In this document: positions 1 to 7,140 of the stretch, piece by piece
Layout: every line of letters starts with the position of its first letter
Position numbering within the stretch: position 1 is the first letter of the stretch
Source: Methylocystaceae bacterium UBA5192
GTDB lineage: Bacteria > Pseudomonadota > Alphaproteobacteria > Rhizobiales > Beijerinckiaceae
NCBI GenBank assembly: GCA_002412985.1
Contig: DHWC01000014.1
Span: forward strand, 1 to 12,874
Length of the DNA: 12,874 nt
Direction: 5' to 3'
Notes under the pieces: model-generated
The model's database searches: none
What the model was told of the DNA's origin: nothing
The model's input: the letters and a program-made list of their open reading frames with translations, nothing else
Translations under genes and position numbers: made by a program

Positions 1-258
1 GTCACAATCGACTCACAAGGCTATATGAAAGATCACCATCACTCAGGGCCTGGCATCCGTTGCGTGATTTCAGGCGAATTAACCTATGTTATAAATAACC
101 AAAAATCTTTGTATAAAGCTGGAGATTGCTTTACTGAACGGGGAGACATTACCCACACCTCAGCAAATCCAAAAAGAAAACCTGTTAAACTGCTTAACTT
201 TGAATTGCTGCCCAACTCAGTAAAAGATCATGAAAACTCTCTGCTGCCTGTGCGCTAG
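1..258 (+). CDS. Cupin-domain protein, 3' end only (5' end lies outside the window)
   Basis: The frame is open from the first base and ends at TAG 256-258, giving the last 85 residues; an internal Met at base 25 is not taken as the start because the frame continues upstream without a stop. The fragment looks like a small single-domain cupin beta-barrel. The first cupin motif is recognisable as H-x-H followed by glycine where the usual glutamate would sit, then the conserved glycine (SGEL). The second motif keeps its histidine and asparagine (THTSAN), but its proline and second glycine are replaced. The retained histidines could still bind a metal. Cupins of this size include binding proteins, small enzymes and regulators, so no substrate or reaction can be assigned. 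The gene converges on the DUF815 ATPase gene with 21 bp between them and no clear terminator hairpin. Confidence 0.7.
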   Translation, partial: VTIDSQGYMKDHHHSGPGIRCVISGELTYVINNQKSLYKAGDCFTERGDITHTSANPKRKPVKLLNFELLPNSVKDHENSLLPVR

Positions 259-279
259 AGCCATTAATGAAATGACATA

Positions 280-1131
280 TTATAACGATTGCCCTAGCCG
301 ACCGGCCAAATCACAAATAAATTGCCAAGCGACCCGTCCGGAACGCGCGCCACGCGTGATCGACCATTCTAACGCCTCAGATCGAACAAGCTCTGGCGAA
401 ACGGCAAGTTTATAATGATCAACATACGAAAAAACCATCAACAAATAATCATCTTGACTGCAGTTATGGAAACCAACCCAAAGGCCAAAGCGATCTGAAA
501 GCGAGACTTTCTCATCAATCACCTCATTTGGATTGATTGCAGTGGCGCTCTCATTCTCCATAATATTTCGTGCGATAAGATGACGTCGATTTGTCGTGGC
601 GTAAAAAATAACATTTTTTGGCCGCCCCTCTACGCCGCCATCTAGCGCAGATTTAAGCGCTTTATAGGTCGTCTCTGATCCTTCAAAAGAAAGATCGTCA
701 CAAAACACTATAAATCGAAAGGATGACTGGGAGAGAGTTAATAATAGATCAGGCAGCGCATCAATATCTTCTCGGTGAATCTCTATTAATTTTAGCGTGC
801 CTCTATTGGACAAAGCGCCGTGAACTGCCTTTATTAAAGATGATTTGCCCATGCCTCTTGCTCCCCAAAGGAGGGCATTATTTGCTGAAAATCCCTGAGC
901 AAAGCGTTGTGTATTATTAAATAAAATATCACTTTGCTGTTCAATCCCCTTTAGGAGAGCTAATTCGACGCAATTAACACTGACAACTGGATGGAACTCC
1001 CCACCCGATGATCTTCGCCAAATAAAGGCGTCCGCTGATGAAAAATCAGGCTTTGGGGCTAAAGGGGGCGCGAACCGCTCGACTGCTTCCGTGAGGCGTA
1101 AGAGATAAGCTGCGATATCCTTTTTTTTCAT
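280..1131 (-). CDS. DUF815-family P-loop ATPase (AAA+-like)
   Basis: A 283-residue cytosolic ATP-binding protein of the DUF815 family. Visible motifs are a Walker A loop GARGMGKSS at residues 90-98, a Walker B strand IVFCDDLSF at 141-149, a sensor-1-like ATTNRRHL at 178-185, LSDRFGLWV at 211-219 with a possible arginine finger, and a C-terminal RGARSGR at 260-266 resembling sensor 2. There is no signal peptide or membrane segment. The length is usual for the family. The biochemical role of DUF815 proteins is not established, so only ATP binding and hydrolysis are inferred. Translation starts at ATG 1131-1129, with GGTGAG seven bases upstream on the minus strand. It diverges from glnE across a 107-bp gap and converges with the cupin gene. 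Confidence 0.88.
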   Translation of the reverse strand: MKKKDIAAYLLRLTEAVERFAPPLAPKPDFSSADAFIWRRSSGGEFHPVVSVNCVELALLKGIEQQSDILFNNTQRFAQGFSANNALLWGARGMGKSSLIKAVHGALSNRGTLKLIEIHREDIDALPDLLLTLSQSSFRFIVFCDDLSFEGSETTYKALKSALDGGVEGRPKNVIFYATTNRRHLIARNIMENESATAINPNEVIDEKVSLSDRFGLWVGFHNCSQDDYLLMVFSYVDHYKLAVSPELVRSEALEWSITRGARSGRVAWQFICDLAGRLGQSL

Positions 1132-1185
1132 CTCTTAACTCACCAAGCTCGTCGTTAATCTAACTAGATCTATACGCCAATGATT

Positions 1186-1214
1186 TTGTTGTCTATTTTG
1201 ATTTATTCCATAAG
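1186..1214 (+). promoter_or_regulatory. Candidate promoter for glnE
   Basis: TTGTTG at 1186-1191 and CATAAG at 1209-1214 are separated by 17 bases and resemble a weak sigma-70 type -35/-10 pair (3/6 and 4/6 matches). Transcription would begin near 1221, leaving a short leader with the Shine-Dalgarno. The match is weak in an AT-rich region and could be chance. Confidence 0.25.
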
Positions 1215-1226
1215 CTTATTTTTTAT

Positions 1227-1233
1227 AAGGAGG
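1227..1233 (+). promoter_or_regulatory. Strong Shine-Dalgarno deciding the TTG start of glnE
   Basis: AAGGAGG is a near-perfect anti-16S complement placed five bases before TTG 1239-1241. No ATG lies at a suitable distance, so this site fixes the glnE start at TTG. Confidence 0.8.
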
Positions 1234-1238
1234 CGCTT

Positions 1239-4175
1239 TTGGAAGCTGAGGCCATAATTAACAATCTCAAAATTATTATTTCTCCTCTCGAGCGAACACA
1301 AGCAGAACTTATCCTCACCCAAATAATTGAACAAGATGAACAAACCAAAGCCATATTTTTTGACCTCTTCACAGACAAGCCTAATGCTCGTGACTTTTTA
1401 TTGGGCGTTTTCAGCTCATCAAAACATCTCGCACATCTTGCATTAAAGGACCCCCATCGACTCTTACGCGTCATCTCGATGGATCCTGAAAAGCAAATAA
1501 GCAGACTGATTGAAACTACCCAAAGTGAAAACTTAATGGACGAAGCAAAGCTAATGCATAAGCTTCGTCTTATAAAAGCTGAAGCTGCGATGATTATTGC
1601 ACTGGCTGACCTAGCCAAGACTTGGGATACCTTAAAAACAACTCACGCTCTGACTTTAATTGCTCAAGCCGTTCTATCCGCTGCGATAAAATTTACATTG
1701 CGTGAGGCGACAATAACAGGAAAAATTGAGCTATCGGACATAAGAAATCCTGAACGCGGCAGCGGATGGATTTTTCTTGGTATGGGAAAGATGGGCGCCT
1801 ATGAATTAAATTACTCATCAGACATTGATCTAATCGTCTTTTTTGATCGGCGACGCGCCCGTCTTCTCGAGCCCGACGCTGACACTGAATTTTTTGTAAA
1901 AATGACAAAAAGAGTTGTAAAAATTATAAATGACTACACGGAAAATGGTTATGTATTTCGGATTGATTTACGACTTCGCCCAGACCCAAGCGCAACGCCA
2001 ATAGCCTTGCCGCTCGAAGCAGCGATGAATTATTATGAAAGCATGGGACAAAATTGGGAGCGGGCTGCATTTATTAAAGCCAGACCAGTAGCAGGAGATT
2101 TGCAAGCTGGCGAAAATTTTCTCAAAGAGCTTGCCCCTTTTATTTGGCGAAAGAACTTTGATTTCGCAGCAATCGCGGATGTCCATTCTATTAAGCGACA
2201 AATTCATGCTCACAAAGGGCATGCCTCAATTACGGTGAACGGTCATAACATCAAGCTTGGCAAAGGCGGCATCAGAGAGATCGAGTTCTTTGTTCAAACA
2301 CAACAACTCATTCTAGGCGGCAGAAATCCAGAACTCAGAGGCCGCGAAACACTAAAAATGCTAGAACAATTAATGAGAAGTGGCTGGATTGAAGAAAAAG
2401 CCTATAATGAACTTAATACGGCTTATATCTTTTTACGTGATGTTGAGCATCGCATACAAATGGTTGCCGATGAACAAACGCATTGTTTACCTGAGACTGA
2501 TGAAGGCGTCTCTATAATTGGTAAAATGATGGGCTATACCGGCTATGACGACTTTGCACAAAGCTTAACTTATCAACTGACTATCGTACAAAAATATTAC
2601 TCGCAGCTTTTTGAAAAATCACCCGAATTAACAACCACTGGCGGAAATCTTGTTTTCACAGGAGATCAAGACGACCCCGAGACATTAGCCTCCCTTAGAC
2701 AAATGGGATACCAAAATCCCAAAACAATTACTGAAATTATTCGAAGTTGGCACTTTGGCCGATATCCAGCTACCCGCTCTACGATCGCGCGTGAGCGGCT
2801 AACAGAACTCACACCAGCGCTGTTAGAACGGATTGCACAAACCCAAAATGCTGACCAAGCATTTATTGCATTTGATAATATGATTAAAGGATTACCTAGC
2901 GGCGTACAACTTTTTTCACTCCTTGCAGCTAATCCAAAGCTACTGACACTCCTATCCGCTATCCTTGGCGCGTCGCCAAAATTAGCTGAAACGATTTCAC
3001 GTCGTCCACGTATCTTCGGCGCTTTATTGGAACCAGAATTCTATAAAAAAACACCGACCAGCACTGAACTCATTGAGCGTCTCTCGTTACAAATAAAGGC
3101 AGCGAGTAGTTATGAAGAAAAATTAGATCGTGCAAGAATATTTGGTCAGGAACAAAAGTTTCTGATTGGCGTACGTATCATCACCGGATCAATTTCTGTG
3201 GCCGAAGCGGGCGCAGCCTATACAAATTTGGCGGAAGTTATTCTACGCGAATTATTTCACCATGTTTTGGAAGAATTTTCACGTGAAAATGGTTATATTG
3301 AAAACGGAGAAGTCGCCGTCATTGCAATGGGAAAATTAGGCGGCTTTGAAATGACGGCCGCCTCAGACCTAGATCTAATCCTCATCTACAAGGCGGATCC
3401 CACAGCCTCATCGATCGGCTGTGAAAAAGGACTACCAACGCCCCATTATTATGCCCGCCTCACACAACGCCTTATCACCGCCCTCTCCGCTCAGACAACA
3501 GAAGGCATTCTCTATGAAACAGATTTCCGGCTTAGACCTTCTGGAAACAAAGGACCTATTGCTATCAGCATAGAAAGATTTATTGACTATCAAGCTAATG
3601 AGGCCTGGACATGGGAGCATATGGCTTTAACGCGGGCGCGCGTAATTGTTAGTTCCAGAGACTTTAATACTCTTGCAGAGAAGGCCATTCGTGATGTTCT
3701 TATCCGGCCTAGAGATCCCACAAAATTAAAAAATGACATCTTATCAATGCGCCAGCGCTTAGCTTCTGAAAAAAATAGCGCTAACGCATGGGAGTTAAAA
3801 CAAACAGCGGGAGGCGTAATAGATATTGAATTTATAACTCAATATCTGCTCCTTCTTCATGGAGCGCACCATCATAATATTTATTCAACAACAATCACTA
3901 CCGCCTTAACGAATCTATCAATCGCTCGCCTGATAGCGCCCAATGTGGCGGAAAATTTAATTCAGGCTTTCCAACTATACCAAGGCCTAACCCAGATTAT
4001 TCGCCTTTCGATTGACGAAACGTTCAATAGAGAAAAGTCGAGCCTTGGCCTCGCTCAATTACTTCTCGTCTTTACCAGCTCCCCGGACCTGTCGCATCTT
4101 GAAGCCTGTCTAATTGAAAAGGAACGCCAAATACGGGAGATATTCATTTCTTTTTTGGGAGAAGTTACTGAATAA
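1239..4175 (+). CDS. glnE: Bifunctional glutamine synthetase adenylyltransferase/adenylyl-removing enzyme
   Basis: GlnE controls glutamine synthetase by adding AMP to, or removing it from, a tyrosine on each GlnA subunit, in response to PII proteins and glutamine. At 978 residues it has full family length. Two nucleotidyltransferase domains are visible. The N-terminal one has GMGKMGAYELNYSSDID, with paired aspartates D195/D197. The C-terminal one has AMGKLGGFEMTAASDLD, with D710/D712. In the E. coli enzyme the N-terminal domain removes AMP and the C-terminal domain adds it; both aspartate pairs are intact here, so both activities are expected. Helical linker regions lie between and after the domains. 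The protein is cytosolic with no membrane segments. The start is TTG, supported by AAGGAGG five bases upstream. It stands as a single gene: 107 bp from the divergent DUF815 gene and 135 bp before the isomerase gene. No GlnB or GlnA gene lies in the window. Confidence 0.97.
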   Translation: MEAEAIINNLKIIISPLERTQAELILTQIIEQDEQTKAIFFDLFTDKPNARDFLLGVFSSSKHLAHLALKDPHRLLRVISMDPEKQISRLIETTQSENLMDEAKLMHKLRLIKAEAAMIIALADLAKTWDTLKTTHALTLIAQAVLSAAIKFTLREATITGKIELSDIRNPERGSGWIFLGMGKMGAYELNYSSDIDLIVFFDRRRARLLEPDADTEFFVKMTKRVVKIINDYTENGYVFRIDLRLRPDPSATPIALPLEAAMNYYESMGQNWERAAFIKARPVAGDLQAGENFLKELAPFIWRKNFDFAAIADVHSIKRQIHAHKGHASITVNGHNIKLGKGGIREIEFFVQTQQLILGGRNPELRGRETLKMLEQLMRSGWIEEKAYNELNTAYIFLRDVEHRIQMVADEQTHCLPETDEGVSIIGKMMGYTGYDDFAQSLTYQLTIVQKYYSQLFEKSPELTTTGGNLVFTGDQDDPETLASLRQMGYQNPKTITEIIRSWHFGRYPATRSTIARERLTELTPALLERIAQTQNADQAFIAFDNMIKGLPSGVQLFSLLAANPKLLTLLSAILGASPKLAETISRRPRIFGALLEPEFYKKTPTSTELIERLSLQIKAASSYEEKLDRARIFGQEQKFLIGVRIITGSISVAEAGAAYTNLAEVILRELFHHVLEEFSRENGYIENGEVAVIAMGKLGGFEMTAASDLDLILIYKADPTASSIGCEKGLPTPHYYARLTQRLITALSAQTTEGILYETDFRLRPSGNKGPIAISIERFIDYQANEAWTWEHMALTRARVIVSSRDFNTLAEKAIRDVLIRPRDPTKLKNDILSMRQRLASEKNSANAWELKQTAGGVIDIEFITQYLLLLHGAHHHNIYSTTITTALTNLSIARLIAPNVAENLIQAFQLYQGLTQIIRLSIDETFNREKSSLGLAQLLLVFTSSPDLSHLEACLIEKERQIREIFISFLGEVTE

Positions 4176-4310
4176 GCTTTTAATTTAAATTGACAGTTGT
4201 CGAATGACCCTCCCTGGCATAGAAACGCCCAATTCAGAGGGTTTAAAACGCCCCGTCTGCTTTGCATCCAATAAACGTTCCAATTATGCCCCATCAGCCG
4301 GAGATTACTG

Positions 4311-5171
4311 ATGTCTGACACAAAGAATCGTAAAAAAATTCCTACTACCCTCCTCTTTGGGGCCGCAAGCATAGCGCTCCTTCTTGCTTCAAGTAGCGCA
4401 CCGGTTCATGCCAAAGCTTTAGCAAAGGTCAATGGGGTAGAGATTACCGACGAAGATCTGAAACTAGCCATGGATGACCTTGGCCCAGGTATCCCGCGTC
4501 AACTCGAAGGAAAAGCGCGAGAGAGCTACGTTCTTGATTTTTTGATTGATGAGCAGCTTGTCGTTCAAAAGGCTCAAGCTGATAAATTATCGGAAACGCC
4601 AGATTTTGCAAAAAAACTTGCCTATCTTCGAGATAAAGCATTGATGGAAACACTTCTGAGCAATATTGCAAAATCAGCCGCAACAGAGCCCGCAATCAAA
4701 CTCGCCTATGATGAAGCGGCTAAAAACCAGAAGCCTGATACGGAATTTCACGCTCACCATATCCTTCTGCCAACGGAGGAAGAAGCTAAAACTGCGCTTA
4801 AGCGGGTAAGGGGCGGAGAGGCTTTTGATAAGGTTGCAGGCGAACTATCAAAAGATCCCGGCGCAAAGGGCGGCGATTTAGGCTGGTTTACCAAAGATCG
4901 CATGGTACCCGAATTTGGTGAAGCGGCCAGCAAGCTTGAGCCCGGACAGATTTCCGAACCCGTCAAAACTCAATTTGGATGGCACATTATCAAATTGGAT
5001 GAAAAACGACCAAAAACATTCCCACCTCTTGATCAGGTAAAGGATCAAGTGGCTCGCTATGTTGTGCAGAAGGCGCAAAGTGAATTAGTTGTAAAATTAC
5101 GCGAAGGCGCAAAAATTGAACGATTAGATCAGCCGCCTGAAACTACAAAGCCAGAAGACAAGAAGAAATAA
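4311..5171 (+). CDS. Secreted parvulin-type peptidyl-prolyl cis-trans isomerase (PpiC/SurA/PrsA-like)
   Basis: A 286-residue exported folding factor expected to act in the periplasm on outer-membrane or secreted proteins. The N-terminus is a signal peptide: a basic stretch (KNRKK), a hydrophobic core around residues 12-28, and a probable cleavage site after VHA at 34. There is no lipobox cysteine. A SurA-N-like helical chaperone region spans about 36-140, followed by one parvulin domain at about 145-230 with HAHHILLP, GGDLGWF and FGWHIIKL. The C-terminus is charged and ends in a lysine-rich tail. The ATG start at 4311 has GGAG seven bases upstream. It is followed by a 32-bp palindrome and then argJ. 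A parvulin gene beside argJ is, from memory, a common alphaproteobacterial arrangement. Client proteins cannot be read from sequence. Confidence 0.92.
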   Translation: MSDTKNRKKIPTTLLFGAASIALLLASSSAPVHAKALAKVNGVEITDEDLKLAMDDLGPGIPRQLEGKARESYVLDFLIDEQLVVQKAQADKLSETPDFAKKLAYLRDKALMETLLSNIAKSAATEPAIKLAYDEAAKNQKPDTEFHAHHILLPTEEEAKTALKRVRGGEAFDKVAGELSKDPGAKGGDLGWFTKDRMVPEFGEAASKLEPGQISEPVKTQFGWHIIKLDEKRPKTFPPLDQVKDQVARYVVQKAQSELVVKLREGAKIERLDQPPETTKPEDKKK

Positions 5172-5178
5172 ATCTTAA

Positions 5179-5210
5179 ATGTGTCGACGCTTTATAAAGC
5201 GTCGACACAT
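5179..5210. repeat. Perfect 32-bp palindrome
   Basis: Bases 5179-5194 are the exact reverse complement of 5195-5210, with no mismatch and no spacer. The arms contain GTCGACGC and the centre is TTTATAAA. It lies seven bases after the isomerase stop codon. As RNA it would fold into a strong stem with a small AU loop. On the plus strand it is not followed by a U-run (GATTGTAATA comes next), so it is not a textbook intrinsic terminator, although read on the minus strand it is followed by TTTAAGATTTATTTC. Possible roles are a transcript 3' end or RNA stabiliser for the isomerase message, or a binding site for a dimeric protein. No second copy was seen in the window. Confidence 0.9.
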
Positions 5211-5212
5211 GA

Positions 5213-5243
5213 TTGTAATAAAAAATTTATATCCTTTTATAAA
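5213..5243 (+). promoter_or_regulatory. Candidate promoter for argJ
   Basis: TTGTAA at 5213-5218 and TATAAA at 5238-5243 form a possible -35/-10 pair (4/6 and 5/6 to the sigma-70 consensus). The spacing is 19 bases, slightly long. Transcription would start near 5250, giving a leader of about 43 bases. The surroundings are very AT-rich, so chance matches are likely. Confidence 0.3.
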
Positions 5244-5292
5244 TTACTCAATTTAACGATTGACGAGATAAACACAATCAAGGCTATCTATC

Positions 5293-6540
5293 ATGGCGCA
5301 ACAATCAACACTTTCACCTCTTGCTCCTAAATCTGCGCCCACTATCGCGCCGTTAGAGGGCGTACGCTTTGCAACTGGTGCAATTGGCATACGTTATACA
5401 GATCGTCCTGATGTGATGCTCGCTTTACTCGATGAAGGAACGACGGTTGCTGGCGTTTTCACAAAATCAAAATGCCCATCAGCGCCAGTAGACTGGTGTC
5501 GCGCTCAATTAAAAAATGGAAAAGCACGCGCGCTTCTGGTCAACTCCGGCAATGCCAATGCCTTCACTGGAAAGGCCGGGGCTCGGGCCGTGAAATTATC
5601 AGCACAACTTTTAGCTGCAGCAGCTGGGATAAAGGACAAGCATATATTTATAGCCTCAACCGGCGTTATCGGCGAGCCTCTCGACGCCAGTAAGTTTCAA
5701 GGAAAACTTGCTCCGCTTATAGCACAGGCCAAACCAGAAAATTGGGCGGAAGCAGCTCGCGCCATAATGACAACCGACACCTTTCCAAAACTTGCCACGC
5801 GCAAAGCCGTTATTTCTGGGATTGAAGTGACACTAAGTGGTTTCGCCAAAGGCGCAGGTATGATCGCGCCAGATATGGCGACAATGCTTTCTTTTATTTT
5901 TACCGACGCATACATTGAGGCTAAAACACTACAAGCGCTACTCACAAGCGCAACAAAAGGAACGTTTAACGCCATCACTGTTGATAGCGATACGTCGACC
6001 TCAGATAGTTTGTTACTTTTTGCAACTGGGGCTGCACGAACGCGCGGATTAGAAAAAATAGATCAGCCAGGCGATAAAAAGCTGACAGGTTTTAAACGAG
6101 CCTTAAATGAGCTCATGCTTGATCTCGCTCATCAGGTTGTAAAAGATGGCGAAGGCGCAAGAAAATTTATTGAAATCCAGGTAACCGGCGCAAGCTCATC
6201 CAGATCAGCTAAAAAGATTGCTCTATCTGTTGCAAATTCTCCATTAGTTAAGACAGCCATTGCTGGAGAGGACGCAAATTGGGGCCGCGTTGTAATGGCG
6301 GTTGGTAAAGCGGGGGAAAAAGCGGAGAGAGATAGACTTTCTATTTGGTTTGGCGATATTCGGGTTGCGCACAAAGGGCTTCGTGATCCTAATTATAATG
6401 AAGCAGAAGTCTCTCAGCTCATGAAAAAAGATTTCATCATCGTTAAAATCGATCTAGGAATTGGCAAGGGTGCCGCTAAAGTATGGACATGTGATTTAAC
6501 AAAGGAATACATCGCTATTAATGGCGACTATAGAAGCTGA
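5293..6540 (+). CDS. argJ: Bifunctional ornithine acetyltransferase / N-acetylglutamate synthase ArgJ
   Basis: ArgJ moves the acetyl group from N-acetylornithine to glutamate, closing the cyclic arginine pathway; some members also make N-acetylglutamate from acetyl-CoA. The 415-residue length is normal. Recognisable blocks are NSGNANAFTG at 84-93, STGVIGEPL at 122-130, TTDTFPK at 160-166, the self-cleavage segment KGAGMIAPDMATML at 186-199, GEDANWGR in the C-terminal half, and the terminal NGDYRS. Self-cleavage in this family falls between alanine and threonine, here A196 and T197, giving alpha and beta chains, with the threonine as nucleophile. The ATG start at 5293 has AAGG nine bases upstream, a modest ribosome site. 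Whether it is mono- or bifunctional cannot be decided from sequence alone. The next gene, mutT, starts 192 bp on. Confidence 0.97.
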   Translation: MAQQSTLSPLAPKSAPTIAPLEGVRFATGAIGIRYTDRPDVMLALLDEGTTVAGVFTKSKCPSAPVDWCRAQLKNGKARALLVNSGNANAFTGKAGARAVKLSAQLLAAAAGIKDKHIFIASTGVIGEPLDASKFQGKLAPLIAQAKPENWAEAARAIMTTDTFPKLATRKAVISGIEVTLSGFAKGAGMIAPDMATMLSFIFTDAYIEAKTLQALLTSATKGTFNAITVDSDTSTSDSLLLFATGAARTRGLEKIDQPGDKKLTGFKRALNELMLDLAHQVVKDGEGARKFIEIQVTGASSSRSAKKIALSVANSPLVKTAIAGEDANWGRVVMAVGKAGEKAERDRLSIWFGDIRVAHKGLRDPNYNEAEVSQLMKKDFIIVKIDLGIGKGAAKVWTCDLTKEYIAINGDYRS

Positions 6541-6557
6541 AGATTAACATACAGTAT

Positions 6558-6586
6558 TTCAAGATACACTCTAGGCGCTGTATAAA
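6558..6586 (+). promoter_or_regulatory. Candidate promoter upstream of mutT
   Basis: TTCAAG at 6558-6563 and TATAAA at 6581-6586, 17 bases apart, could act as -35 and -10. The first element is poor (3/6), the second good (5/6). It lies about 145 bases before the mutT start. A weak inverted repeat follows (TCTAATC at 6588-6594 and GATTAGA at 6611-6617). The 192-bp gap 6541-6732 otherwise holds no gene or other signal that I can support. Confidence 0.22.
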
Positions 6587-6732
6587 ATCTAATCTATTAA
6601 TAAAGCACTCGATTAGAAGTTCGCATAAAAACTAGAGATACTTCTTAGATTTATAAGCCATCCTGCTCCAAATAAGATTTAAAATTTTGGCGCTAGTAAT
6701 AAAAAGATAAAACATGGAATAAGTTCATTATC

Positions 6733-7140
6733 ATGAAAATTCTTTATGTTGTCGCCGCCGCATTGATTACTGATAGCCAGGAAATCTTAATTACCCAACG
6801 CCCTCCAGGAAAAAATCTAGCTGGATTTTGGGAGTTCCCCGGTGGAAAAATTGATGCGGGAGAAACACCTGAACAAGCCCTTATTCGAGAGCTAGAAGAA
6901 GAACTATGCGTTCATACAAAGAAAGAACATCTCTATCCAATTTCTTTCGCTAGCCATAGCTATAATGAGTTTCATCTATTCATGCCTCTCTATGCATGTC
7001 GTATTTGGAGCGGCACGGCGCAGCCAGCAGAGGGACAAAATCTTGCCTGGGTAAAGATGCAGGAGTTAAAAAATTTTAGCATGCCTGAAGCGGATATACC
7101 CTTGATCGAGCCGCTAATAAAATGGGTAGACCAAAATTAA
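6733..7140 (+). CDS. mutT: Nudix hydrolase MutT, 8-oxo-dGTP diphosphatase
   Basis: A 135-residue Nudix protein expected to hydrolyse 8-oxo-dGTP to the monophosphate and so prevent A:T to C:G mutation. The opening VVAAALI, then RPPGKNLAGFWEFPGGK, is typical of MutT. The Nudix box runs from G38 to V60 with E44, R52, E53 and the metal-binding pair E56/E57 all present. The box glycine near its end is replaced by cysteine (C59), a small departure from the consensus. The length matches stand-alone MutT. The start is ATG 6733; its ribosome site is weak (GGA 14 bases upstream), but no better start is available and the protein begins as the family does. The stop TAA at 7138-7140 overlaps the stop of the convergent kinase gene. 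The gene order argJ then mutT fits alphaproteobacteria; other Nudix substrates are possible. Confidence 0.88.
   Translation: MKILYVVAAALITDSQEILITQRPPGKNLAGFWEFPGGKIDAGETPEQALIRELEEELCVHTKKEHLYPISFASHSYNEFHLFMPLYACRIWSGTAQPAEGQNLAWVKMQELKNFSMPEADIPLIEPLIKWVDQN

Noticed and set aside
230..415. A 61-residue plus-strand frame overlapping the cupin end and the DUF815 gene
   Set aside because: It has no recognisable domain and overlaps both real genes; it is an out-of-frame shadow.
1223..2222. Open frames on the minus strand inside glnE
   Set aside because: They lie wholly antisense to a full-length, motif-complete glnE, show no recognisable domain and have no ribosome sites that stand out.
4190..4223. 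Consensus TTGACA at 4190-4195 as a promoter for the isomerase gene
   Set aside because: No acceptable -10 element lies 16-19 bases downstream; the nearest (CATAGA) is 22 bases away.
4207..4242. ACCCTC / GAGGGT inverted repeat after glnE as a terminator
   Set aside because: The stem is only six base pairs with a 24-base loop and no T-run follows.
5260..5290. TTGACG at 5260-5265 as the argJ -35 element
   Set aside because: The only -10-like sequence (TATCTA at 5285-5290) would place the transcription start downstream of the argJ start codon.
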